From: Zygnema cylindricum
Taxonomy: Eukaryota; Streptophyta; Zygnematophyceae; Zygnematales; Zygnemataceae
Assembly (NCBI GenBank): GCA_037447655.1
Contig: JBBHKE010000621.1
Location: 1-64,000, forward strand
Direction of reading: 5' to 3'
DNA: 64,000 bases
Both the position numbers and the translations under genes were made by a program. Below the pieces are notes generated by a model. That model was not told the origin of the DNA and did no database searches. It saw only the letters and a program-made list of their open reading frames with translations. Shown here piece after piece: positions 43,482 to 53,719 of this stretch. Position 1 is the first letter of the stretch. Each line of letters begins with the position of its first letter.

Positions 43482-45350
43482 TAGTGTTGGGTATCGAGTA
43501 AAGACTTATCGCAATAATCTCAATATTTGATATATTGCATATCGACCGACCAGAATCCTCGATAAATCGTACCAAGACCAACATAAATCATCGCGATATA
43601 CAATATTTTTAAAATTTAATATATATATATATATATACTTTTTTTTTTTTTTTTATAGTATGTTTTTTTAGCGAAAATGACATATTGTCTAATACGCCAC
43701 GTACGACGTGATTTTCGTTCTGTGATTTAAAGGTTGACGCCGCAAAATGTAACCGACAAAAATGTACTAATTCTGCAATTCATATAAGGGAATTGCTAAT
43801 CGCAAAGACATTTTTTGCTGCGCGCTGGTATAGTCGCGTCAACTTTTCAAAAATTGTACACTTTTAAGTACATATTAGTACAGGTTACGTACCTTTGAGT
43901 TTATGCTAAGATGGTCAATCTGTCGAACACCTTTCACTTGCGAAATATTGTAACGACCGGTTAAAAAAGTTTCGCGCTTGCGAACGACGACCGTCATTAA
44001 AAAAAAAAACAATTCACACGGCTGGCCAAGGTTTACCGTAACGAAACTGCGGCAGCCACATGTAAAACAAATTGGTGCACGCAGATACTTTCGCACTTCA
44101 CTTTCTCCACTTCAATCAACTTTGGATGTGCTGATTACGTTTTGTCAGCATACGGAAAAAGCTATGTTCTTCGGTTGATGTCAGTGCATCTATATTGTTG
44201 TCGGTGCATTAGGTTAGGAATGCGGACGAACGGGTCTATAAATCCATACTATTAATTGCAAACGCTTTATGCTGTGCGCTTTGCAAATTTTTGTGGGGCG
44301 TTACTACCGTGCTAATCCGTAATAAACTCACAAGAAGATGTACGGCTAAGCCTGCCTTAGATTTGAGATCTCGATTATAATACGCGAAATAAGCAAATGC
44401 GCACGGAGGCAAAATAAAATGCTTATTTAAAGGTTATATTAGCCTTTTCATCATTTAGTTCATCGATATTTCTACGAAGATACGTTTTCTTATCTTGTAC
44501 AAAGTTTGTTTCGTTTCAATTAAAGCTCAATTGAAGTGCGAAAGTACTTGCGCGCAATAATTTATTTTACATGTGGATGCCGCATTTTTATTACAGTAAA
44601 CCTTGGCCGACCTTGTGAACTGTTGTTTTTTTTATTGACGGTTGTCGTTCCGAAGCGCGACACTTTTTTAACAGGTCGTTACAATATGTCGCAAGTCAAA
44701 TTTGTTCGACGGATTGACTGTCAAGCATAAACTCATAGGTACGTAGCTTGTACTAATATGTACTTAAAAGTGTACAATTTTTGAAAAGTTGACGCTACTA
44801 TCTGTGCGCAACAAAAATTGTCTCTGCGATTAGCAACTCCATTCATATAATTACCTTTTTGGGGTATTATTACATCAGGTGGTCTTTGTAATAGTACGCA
44901 CAAAAAAAGTTTTGTATTACAGAGGCCACGGATATATAGCGTAAAGTATGTAAACAAGTTTTTATATACGTGTTTTGATTTGAGTGGTTCTTTGTAAGTT
45001 GACGATCAAATCTCTAAAATCGTCAACAATTTGAAAACCGACCATTTTAATATGGACATCCGTACTTGTGTACTATGTACGTGTACATCGCAAGTGTACC
45101 GCGTCAATGTACCTCAAAGATCTCATTCACTCTGCTGAATTTCAGGGAAAAACAATATTTCACCTTGCCCGAAGGAACGTGACTTTGATGACCTTGGACT
45201 TTTTTTTTTTTTTATCTTCGATATATTGGCGATATGATCATTACTATATATCGCAATATTTGATTTTCAAGATATCGGCGATATCTCGATCATCGGTACC
45301 TAAATTTTGATATATATCAAATCAAAAATGGTCCTTGATACGCAACACTA
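43482..45350. mobile_element. Second copy of the TAGTGTTGGGTATCG hAT-like family, interrupted
   Basis: Left end TAGTGTTGGGTATCGAG at 43,482. Right end GATACGCAACACTA at 45,337-45,350 is its inverse. Subterminal regions again carry palindromic gatatatcg motifs. The 43,690-43,775 segment (acgtacgacgtgattttcgt, aatgtaaccgacaaaa) is the inverse of about 3210-3270 in the first copy. A foldback element and a (TA)n run interrupt it. Flanks tgatttaa and tgactttt agree at five of eight bases. Confidence 0.65.
43787..44840. mobile_element. Mutator-like foldback element with 9-bp target duplication
   Basis: The 9-bp direct repeat ATTCATATA flanks it (43,778-43,786 and 44,841-44,849). The two arms, each about 310 bp (43,787-44,105 and 44,530-44,840), are inverted copies of each other. 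Termini are AGGGAATTGCTAATCGCA and the inverse GGAGTTGCTAATCGCA. A 9-bp duplication with long inverted repeats fits the Mutator (MULE) superfamily. The 425-bp centre has no transposase. Confidence 0.88.
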
Positions 45351-45491
45351 TGACTTTTACCTTTTGAACCTTTATACCCGCAGTTTTCAATTTTTCCGAA
45401 TTTTTAAGTTTAATTTTGGAGTGATCGACAACATTTGCTTTACTGAAATCCTCGATGGGCGGCTGAGGCTATATGCCTATGTGAAGGTACA

Positions 45492-45713
45492 GTACACCGT
45501 GTATCGCTATTAGTGTTAATAATTTCTTCACCACTTAAAACATATTTTCTCCGTACACATCTGTCCGATTTTCACATGGAGACCGCCAATCGAAAGGTAA
45601 AAATCTTTGATTTTAATCACAACCGTAAGATCCAGAATAAGACACGCGTGTACTAAAAAAATATGTTTTAAGCGGCAAAGACAACATTAACACTAATAGC
45701 GATACACGGTGGA
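45492..45713. mobile_element. MITE with perfect 25-bp inverted ends
   Basis: The 25 bases at 45,496-45,520, beginning ACCGTGTATCGCTATTAG, are exactly inverted at 45,686-45,710. The interior resembles the MITE at 42,799. It lies about 90 bp left of the copia-5 LTR. Confidence 0.85.
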
Positions 45714-45801
45714 GCTTAGCAATGGGACTTTGTTATTTAATTAACATACGGCAGAAAATAGATTTATTCCATCACTTAAGCACATGGGTGCACACCCTGA
45801 G

Positions 45802-46892
45802 TGTTAATTTGAAAAGTCAGTTTCGTGCGTACGAGACAGTTCGTGCGTAACTGCTAATTGGATTTAATATGGAGGTTCGAATAGATTCACGGATTGGGTG
45901 AGCGAACGTATGGATATAATTAAAGTGACGTAAAAGACTCATTGAGTGGTGTGAACAAGCATTGACAAATGGACGGTAGATCCCGAAGCGATATGATGTG
46001 GAATAAAAGAAAAGTTCAAATAGGCACCGCCGGTATAGCATAGCTGCGATGTAGACCGGACAACGCAGCTGCGCTTATTTTGGATAATTATACGCTGCCA
46101 ATATGGAGCAGTTGCGTCGCAGATAAGACAACGCAACTTCGGTTATTTTGATATGATCGGTACGCACAACGCAGCTGATGCAGCTGAGGATAATATCACT
46201 ACTATAGATTCTGAGTAATAATGATTGCACGGTGGTAGCGTAGTGGGTGCTTAGTGGTAGCTTCGTTTTTCTGTAAAACATAGGTTTGTTGTTTTGCTAA
46301 TTAGTTTATTTGCGTAGATCTGTTGAGTCTGACATACCTTCAACTATTTGGGTATACTTACAATAGTTTAGGTAGATGGTAGATACTGTACGGCTGGTAT
46401 GCCTCTATACAGCCAGTAGTGAACTCTCTATGTATAACTTGTAGGACTTAGAATATTTTGAGTATCACAGTCAAGTTTATTCAAGCTATGGCAAACTGTT
46501 TTCTGCATCTTTGACCTGTTGATGTGATCACTCTGTTTAGTGCTTTCATGTGAAACTTTGTGAAGTTATTCTATGATATAGAATGTATCTTTGTGTGTAG
46601 TTTCATTTTCTTCTAGTATCTCTGTAAGATTCAGTGAGAAGTCTAAGTGGTTAGTTTGTAAAGCTGACAACATTTTTTGTGAAATTCTGGAGATTATATC
46701 TTCTAGATTCCTTGGTGGATTTGACTGTTACTTGGGAGTTTACAGTATTTATAGTATACTGCCTATTGGTGCAATTTTGAGTTGATTTTGTCTAGTGTGG
46801 AGTAATCTTTGCTGTCTGAAATATAGCTGTTTGTGGGGTAGTCTGTGGTGCTTCCGAGAGAAGTCCATGGCTGAAATAGGCTTTGGTCAACA
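45802..46892 (+). repeat. 5' LTR of copia-5
   Basis: Starts TGTTAATTTGAAAAGTC, ends GGTCAACA. The region 46,020-46,230 holds degenerate direct repeats (acaacgcagctg, ggttattttg). An ATG at 46,867 opens the gag frame (MAEIGFGQQ). Confidence 0.92.
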
Positions 46893-47532
46893 GGTTATTG
46901 GCCCAAACCCATGGCTACCCATATTTGATGGATCAAAATATCACCACTAGAAGTGTGCGCTCGAGAGCTACTTCGAGATGATGGATCTAATGGATGTGGT
47001 GGACGTTACCTTGGCCGAAACATCAAATGGACAGAAAAGGAAAAATCATGAGTGTCTAAGGGTTATCAGGAATTTCTTTACTGAGGATTTGGTAATTTCA
47101 CACCTAATTTTTAAAAAGGCAGCTGAATTATGGAAGTGTTTAGAATGTATGTATGCAAAGACTTCTTTATATCATTGGCTTAGTAGTATTACCAAAATAG
47201 TTGAACACAAGTATGTAGGAGGTAGTATGAAGAAACAATGTATTGACTTTCAAGTATTATTTGCATACAATGATTTGGCATTAGGAAACTTTACGGATGC
47301 TCAATAAGCTATCCTATTGTTGAGAAGCCTACCTAAAGAATATAAGAGTGCATTAGATCAATTGATTTTAATTGATAAAAAGGATTGGAGTTTAACTGTA
47401 GCTAGACGAGTTGTTCTAGATGAAGGGGCTAATAGAAAGGTTCTAACAAGTGAGAGGATTATAAAGGAATCTAAGTCTCCGTTTCAGAAAATTAAAGGTT
47501 ATAGTGAGTTCGGAGATCGACGTAAGAATTGA
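46867..47532 (+). pseudogene. copia-5 gag, broken
   Basis: UBN2-type copia gag. It starts in the LTR, runs through the primer site (QQVIGPNPWLPIFDGSKY), meets a TAG where copia gags usually have Trp, then continues as MMDLMDVVDVTLAE. Later features are LWKCLECMY, IDFQVLFAYNDLALGN, a TAA at about 47,305, and LLRSLPKEYKSALDQLI. A decayed knuckle-like segment (KKGIKCF) lies near 47,655. No protease follows. Confidence 0.85.
46893..46906 (+). other. Primer-binding site of copia-5, half-tRNA type
   Basis: GGTTATTGGCCCAA directly follows the LTR. It is the same site as in copia-1 with one substitution in the position opposite the anticodon. Confidence 0.75.
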
Positions 47533-48002
47533 CTTTAATGTAATGATTTAGGATATACCTTCAAGGTATATCTATCATATAAAAGTTCATGTGTTACAGG
47601 GAATTTCAGAGAAAGATGGGACAACAACCTAGTCCGACCCTCAACAAGAAGGGAATCAAGTGCTTTCGTAAGTGAGAGACAAGACTCGACAGATGACAAA
47701 AGGCATACACTGTGTGTTGACGAATTTATTTATTTACTGACATTCTATGTTGTTCGGAATGAGGAGAAAAAGGTGACAGAAAAGGATCCGGTTACTGTCA
47801 GTATTTCGTATGTCAGATTACTGGGTGACAAATTCTTACTTAAGGAAGAGGCAACTGCAACAAGAGAATCCGAAAGAAGTGCAGGGCACATGGAAGAGGA
47901 AGAAACTGGAAAAGTTATTGTCACCAAAAAAAGTGAGGAGAAAGAAGAGAGTGAAAAAGACTCGGTTTGTGTAATTCCTTGTGATAAATGTTGTTTTTGA
48001 AA
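47533..48002 (+). other. copia-5 interior, acidic open stretch
   Basis: A plus frame running to 48,000 is rich in Glu, Lys and Ser (EEEETGKVIVTKKSEEKEES) and ends IPCDKCCF. I recognise no domain. It stops where the nested LTR begins. Confidence 0.4.
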
Positions 48003-49161
48003 TGTTAGTTTCGAACTTACGCCACATTTTGTGCGCACGCGACGGTTCGTGCGTAGATTATTACCGGAAATATTGTGGTGGTACAAATTAAGGTTCGAAT
48101 GAATTTGTGGATTGGGGGAGTAATTGTACGATTGAAATTAAAGGGATTAATTGAGTGGCTCGGAATACGTTTACAAATGGACGGCGGATCGCGAAGCGAT
48201 CCGATGTGAATTTTACAAAATGTTGAATATGTACGCCGCCGGTACGAAGCGTCTTATTTGGACAAGTGTACTTTTATTTGCGAGAGGCGTATTTATTGCA
48301 AAGGACGCAAGTTTGGTAGGGTTTAATTTCGGCAAGTGGTCCGTGGTACATTTGGAGGGCGGACGGCGTCCGCCGATATTTCCAAATGATTGTATTTTGA
48401 TAATGTGGTATTAAGTGGACCGTACGTATGTGATCTCGGTTCATGACGTGGTTTCGTCCTCAAGTGACTAATCAAGTTGATACTCAGTACGCGGATTTTA
48501 CGGAAGCGTCGATGTAAATATTTGGTTGAACATTGATGTGTCTTTTTGTGAATTAATTATTAGTGTAGATTTACTCACTTTGACATACCATTAAGTATTC
48601 GGGTATACCCACATTAATAGAGGTAGCTGGTAGATAGCGTACCGCTGATATGCCTCCGTACATTCAGCAGTAAGCTCTTGTATATATTTGTAAGACTTCG
48701 TCATTTTAGGACATAGGAACTTTTTGGACCAAAAACTGTTTATGGTTATTTTTGGTAATTTTATCTGAGGATTACTCTCAGATCTGCTAGCGGAATTATC
48801 TGAAATTTTGCATGTTTGTTCCTATTTATATTTTTAATATTGTCACTGATTTTCAGGTTTATTGTGTGCCTGGTCTGTGTTTTAATTCATTGTGAAGTTA
48901 GTCTGTCTGATCAAAGTTCTGGCAAAGTCCTGGCAGACTGTTTTTCTGTAACTTTGACTAGATGATGTGATCAATCTGTTTATTATTTTTGTCTGAAACT
49001 TTGTGAGGTCATTTTATATCCTAGATAATATCTGTAAATGTAGTTTCAGCTTGGTTTGTTAATTCTGTTGAATTCTGTGTGTATCCAAAGTACGCTGTTT
49101 TTAGGGTAGTCTGTGGTGCTTCCTAGGGTGAATCCATGGCTAGAAATGGCTATGGACAACA
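48003..49161 (+). repeat. Nested, diverged LTR of the copia-5 family
   Basis: Starts TGTTAGTTTCGAAC and ends ATGGACAACA. It matches the flanking LTRs in gtgcgta, aaggttcgaat, attgggggag, atggacggcggatcgcgaag, gtataccca, gtctgtggtgcttcc and the terminal ATG codons (MARNGYGQQ). It lacks the acaacgcagctg repeats found in the other two. Flanks tgaaa and ataaa agree at three of five bases. It is probably a solo LTR of a sister family. Confidence 0.8.
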
Positions 49162-49829
49162 ATAAATTGGTGTGTGAGCATGACGAACAAGGAGAAGAGA
49201 TTCATGAAGTTAGGGGAGTTAAAGAAGTAAACTTAAATTTGGTTGAACAACATTCTTTAGAAATAGAGAACACTGAAATGAAAACAAAACTTCAAGAAAA
49301 GGAAAGAGATAGCGATGAGATGGAAAAGAGTGAATTTACACAAAATGGGGAATTAACATCAAAAATGGAAAATATTGAGGGTTAACAAACTATTGAACTT
49401 AGCGAAAAACAAGTAAAAATTGTTAAGAAAATGAGGCTAAAGAAGAAAGTTCATGAGAGCGGAATAGGTCATACATTTGGAGGAATATGGAAAACAAGAA
49501 AGAATACTACGAAGAGGAAAGAGCAACTAACTAAAAAGAGGGTCAGAATGAATACATTGAAAATACATACACTTAAGAGAAATGGCAAATCTATGGAAAA
49601 AAACCGACACTTAGTAAGAAAAACAACACTTCATAGAGGTAATAAGAAGGGAAACCAAGGAAAAACTATAAACAAATTAGAGAGTCATAAGAAAACAAGA
49701 AAAAGAGACAGATTGCAAAAATACATTTGGAGAAAAAACATGTTACAAAATAGATCACATAGAAGAACGCAACAGAAAACAGTGAGAGAATGTGTAACGG
49801 GAAAACGTGGAGACTTGAACGAGTTTTAA
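49162..49829 (+). other. copia-5 interior, charged open frames
   Basis: Frames at 49,113-49,385 (Glu/Lys-rich, with LQEKERDSDEMEKSEF) and 49,431-49,829 (132 codons, over a third Lys or Arg, with KTRKNTTKRKEQLTKKRVR) lie in series on the plus strand. The second looks like a basic nucleic-acid-binding protein, but I recognise no family. Non-autonomous elements can carry such extra frames, or these may be remnants of an A-rich gag-pol linker. Confidence 0.35.
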
Positions 49830-50550
49830 AGAAATTTTATGAGAATTTGGTGCAGTAGCGTTAGTAACATACATCTAACAAAGTGGATGGCGTGGAAGTA
49901 TTTAACACGGGAGAATGTGCAGCAATTGTTTGATAAAAGTGAGTAGGTGATAGATTTTTGGTAAATTTGATAACGTGGCTAAGTGACGAATACGAATGGA
50001 AATTTGGATTTAATGGAGAGGTGTTATAGTATTAGTGATGGGACAGTTTGACATTTATGGCTTAAGGAGAGCTGTTACAGGACATTTTTTGCAAGGTGGC
50101 AGTTTTCAAAAAGGCGAATGGGAAATGGCAAAAGGCAGCAAGAGCAATGGCGACGTCAGCAAATTTGTGGTGATGTGTTGTTTATGCTAAATTTTTTGAA
50201 TGATGAGTAGTGGAGGTTGATAAAGAATTTTCAACCTCAAAATATTTTTACATTATTCCTTTTGTCTGCATTTCCATTAGAGTAGAAATATCTGCATATA
50301 GAATGGACCACTGAGTCTAAAGCTTTAGGGGAATGTTGAACTTGAAAGCTTTAGTTCATAGTAGATGAGGCTGTGAGGAGGAAGTTAAGGGTGAAAAGGA
50401 GCATCTGCTAGGGCTGCAATGTCGAATTAGCGCAGCATGGTAGCATAGCAGTACACGCTGCACTTTGAATTCATACTGCGCGACGATGTCGAATTAGCGC
50501 AGCAGAGCATTACACGCTGCATATTTTTCTAGGTGCACGAAACTAAATTT
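49830..50550 (+). other. copia-5 3' untranslated interior
   Basis: No frame is seen. A direct repeat atgtcgaattagcgcagca (50,419 and about 50,487), each followed by acacgctgca, lies close to the purine tract. Confidence 0.6.
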
Positions 50551-50559
50551 TTGGGGGAG
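50551..50559 (+). other. Polypurine tract of copia-5
   Basis: TTGGGGGAG lies immediately before the TGTTG start of the 3' LTR. Confidence 0.85.
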
Positions 50560-51662
50560 TGTTGTTTTGAAAAGTCAATTTCGTGCGTACGACACAGTTC
50601 TTACGTAACTACTAATTGGATTTTATATGGAGGTTCGATTATATTCACGGATTGGGGGAGCAAACGTATGGATAATTAAAGTGACATAAAATACTCATTG
50701 AGTGGTGTGAACAAGCATTGACAAATGGACGGCGGATCGCGAAGCGATTGGATGTGGAATAAACGAAATGTTGAAATCCGCCGGTACGACGCTATTGCGA
50801 CGCAGACAGGATAATGCAGCTGAGGTTATTTTGGATAAATATACACCTCCAGTAAGGAGCAGCTGCGTCGCAGAAAAGACAACGCAACTGCGGTTATTTT
50901 GATATGATCCGTACAGACAACGAAGCTGATGCAGTTGTGGATAATATGACTAGCATAGATTCTGATTAATGATGATTGCCTGGTGGTAGCTTTGTGGGTG
51001 CTTAGTGGTAGCTTGGTTTTTAACGTAAAAAGATTTCGTAGGTGTTAATATCCTGTAAAATATAGGTTTGTCCCTTTGCTAATTAGTTTATTAGTATAGA
51101 TCTGTTCAGTCTAACATACCTTCAACTATTTGGGTATACATACAATAGTTTAGGTAGATGGTAGATACCGTACGGCTGGTATGCCCTTGTACATTCAGCA
51201 GTGAACTCTCTGAGTATAACTTGTAGGACTTAGAATATTTTGAGTATCACAGTCAAGTTTATCAAAGCTATGGCAAACTGTTTTCTACATCTTTGACCTG
51301 TTGATGTGATCACTCTGTTTGGTGCTTTCATGTGAAACTTTGTGAAGTTATTCTATGATATAGAATATATCTGTGTGTGCAGTTTCATTTTCTTCTGGTA
51401 TCTTTGTAAGATTATGTGAGAAGTCTAAGTGGTTAGTTTCTAAAGCTGACAACATTTTTGTGAAACTCTGGAGATTATATCTTCTAGATTCCTGGTGGAT
51501 TTGACCGTTACTTGGGAGTTTACCAGATTTATAAGTATACCGCCTATTGGCATTTTGAGTTGATTTGTCTAGTGTAGTAATCTGCTGTCGAAATATAGCT
51601 GTTTGGGGTAGTCTGTGGTGCTTCCGAGAGTAGTCCATGGATGAAATAGGCTACGGACAACA
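50560..51662 (+). repeat. 3' LTR of copia-5
   Basis: It matches 45,802-46,892 throughout with scattered differences, and ends GGACAACA with the in-frame ATG codons MDEIGYGQQ. Confidence 0.92.
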
Positions 51663-52310
51663 CTGAGGTCCTTGCCCTCCGATGTGATGAGCTGTCTCAA
51701 ACGGCCCGGCGAAATTGTGAGACTTTTTCACATTGACTCATTTTGAAAAGTGGGCATGTCGGTGTTTGCGTGCAAATGTCGACAGGGCTATCTGGTATTT
51801 AGGGATGAAGACTCCTGTATTCTTAAGTGACGAAACTGACGATATTCAATTTGTACTGTCTCCTTGTCTCATTGTCTCTTTGTCTCATTTTCTTCTTGTC
51901 TCCTCATACATTGAAATGTCGATGTCTCGAACTCGAAATCTTATCCTACACAAAAATTCAAGCGTATGAAATCTGAAATCCGAATTTTTACATCACTGGC
52001 TTCCACATGTTCTAATTTAATGTGTTCTTGAGTATTGATTCTTGAAGAAAATTGGAAGTACAATATTTAAGGCTGTGTTAAGGGAAAAGTACGGTTCCTT
52101 TTTCCAATGTTTGACCGCTCATCCGTAAGCTAAGACCATATCACCAGGTTGACTATCCGTCCAAAACTCAATTTTCAACAAGATAAATCCATAGTTTGCG
52201 AGCATCTTTAAGATAACATTTAAAGGAAACTCTCAAATATCTACACTAAATCACGTTTTGGAGTTAAAGCAATCGGAAGTTACTTTTTTATGGATTATTT
52301 GAAATTGTAA
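51663..52310. repeat. Dispersed modular repeat R1, modules C and D
   Basis: 51,663-52,050 (ggtccttgcc, gatgagctgtctcaaacgg, actcattttgaaaag) matches 56,037-56,165, and its inverse matches 59,040-59,450. 52,045-52,310 (ttccaatgtttgaccgctca, ctacactaaatcacgtttt) is the inverse of 60,868-61,130. No coding function is seen. Confidence 0.75.
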
Positions 52311-52515
52311 TGTGTATTTAAGTGAATATTGTTTGTCCCACTTTGTAAAACGTTCCAATGTGCGAAAAATATCATTTATTTGAAATGTGACAATGGTAGA
52401 GGTGGTTACAACTTGTGACGATTGTAGACGACTAAAAAAGTAGCGATGTTTGTAAACTTCTAATTTTTTGTAACAACCGTAGAACATTAGGTTATTGTGA
52501 CATCATGCTCACTTA
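52311..52515. other. Intergenic DNA between repeats
   Basis: AT-rich, no feature. Confidence 0.4.
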
Positions 52516-53719
52516 GCCTATGATTTTAACAACCATTCTTTACTTTCATTGAGATAAAACCCTAAAAAACCCTAAAAAACCTATATATACACATAATCCA
52601 TCCAATTACAAAATTAGATATACAACAAAATTCCATTGATAACATAAAACCATAAATAAACAATTTGTAAATAAATATAGGTCGTCAACATCGAGGACCA
52701 AATTCTGGACTTCCTCAACATGACAAGCGAAAATTTGAGCCTAACTCAACAATTCTTAACCATCACTCTAGTATAGCCTTCTCTTTACCTTGACCATACA
52801 CAGAAAAAAAAAACAATCTCATACAATAAACCCCTACATACTGTGCAATCACTCTGTCACTTTGTGTGTCTCTCGCGTACTTAGTGCACCTGTCATCGTG
52901 CATCCTATCAGACTCCTACGCTTACTCCCTCCTCTCTCTCTCTCCCCCCTCCTTCCCTCCTTCACTGTCTTCCTCCCCACCTTTAACCCCACCTTCTCTT
53001 CCGTCTTAAAACTAATAGTTACACAAGCAAGCAGAGAAACAAAAGAAACAACTTAATGGTTGTGCCTATATCTTCCACAGAAATAGCATAGCAACCACTC
53101 ACAATAAGTGAAAAAGATACACAAATGGCAATAATCGACAACAAGATGTGTGTTTTACAAAACATGTAAGAATCAATAAGCACCGTGTAATAAGAGGTTT
53201 AAAATAAAGTAGATTGTCCATAATAAAATGTACTGAATGGTCACCGCAAAGTGAAGAGCCTTTTCTCAAAATTACATTAGAGTTCAGATTTTTTGAAGTA
53301 TAGCTATGATAAGCTTCTTCAAACTTATGGCTTGCTCACTACTAAATCCTCACTATTAAATGCCAACTCTTAACTAGCTGCAAGTAAACTTCGAAACCTG
53401 GATGCAAATGACACAACTCATTGCAACCATTCCCAGTTTTATTGTGAAAGCTAATATGCCTACTCGCTTTTTGTACTCCCTAGACATTTCTCCTAGCCAA
53501 TTAAAAGTTGCCACGTAGGATCTAGCTTAGTGTTAAATGCGTACTAGTAATGCTGACACATCAACATTAAAATTGACAATAAAAACACCCATCTGCCCAC
53601 GTGTTAACAAATTCCCTAAGCAAAAATTTATACCGATCGTCACTCGAAAATTTCGTATGCACGACATCTTAAGACGCTCGAACACAAAAGTACGATAATT
53701 TCGCCAAAGGCCTAAACCT

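Larger units (their letters stand above)
45802..51662 (+). mobile_element. gag-only copia retrotransposon with nested LTR (copia-5)
   Basis: LTRs at 45,802-46,892 and 50,560-51,662 are flanked by the perfect 5-bp duplication CTGAG (45,797-45,801 and 51,663-51,667). It has a half-tRNA primer site, a gag region and a purine tract. No protease, integrase, RT or RNase H motif is visible in the 3.7-kb interior, of which 1.16 kb is a third LTR. It is therefore non-autonomous. The flanks (acatgggtgcacaccctgag and ctgaggtccttgcc) match uninterrupted repeat DNA at 56,018-56,050, an empty site. Confidence 0.9.

Noticed and set aside
46861-46892. Treating the ATG before the copia-5 gag as outside the LTR
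   Set aside because: The same ATG and codons recur at the end of the 3' LTR (51,639-51,662), which is followed by the CTGAG target duplication, so the ATG is inside the LTR.
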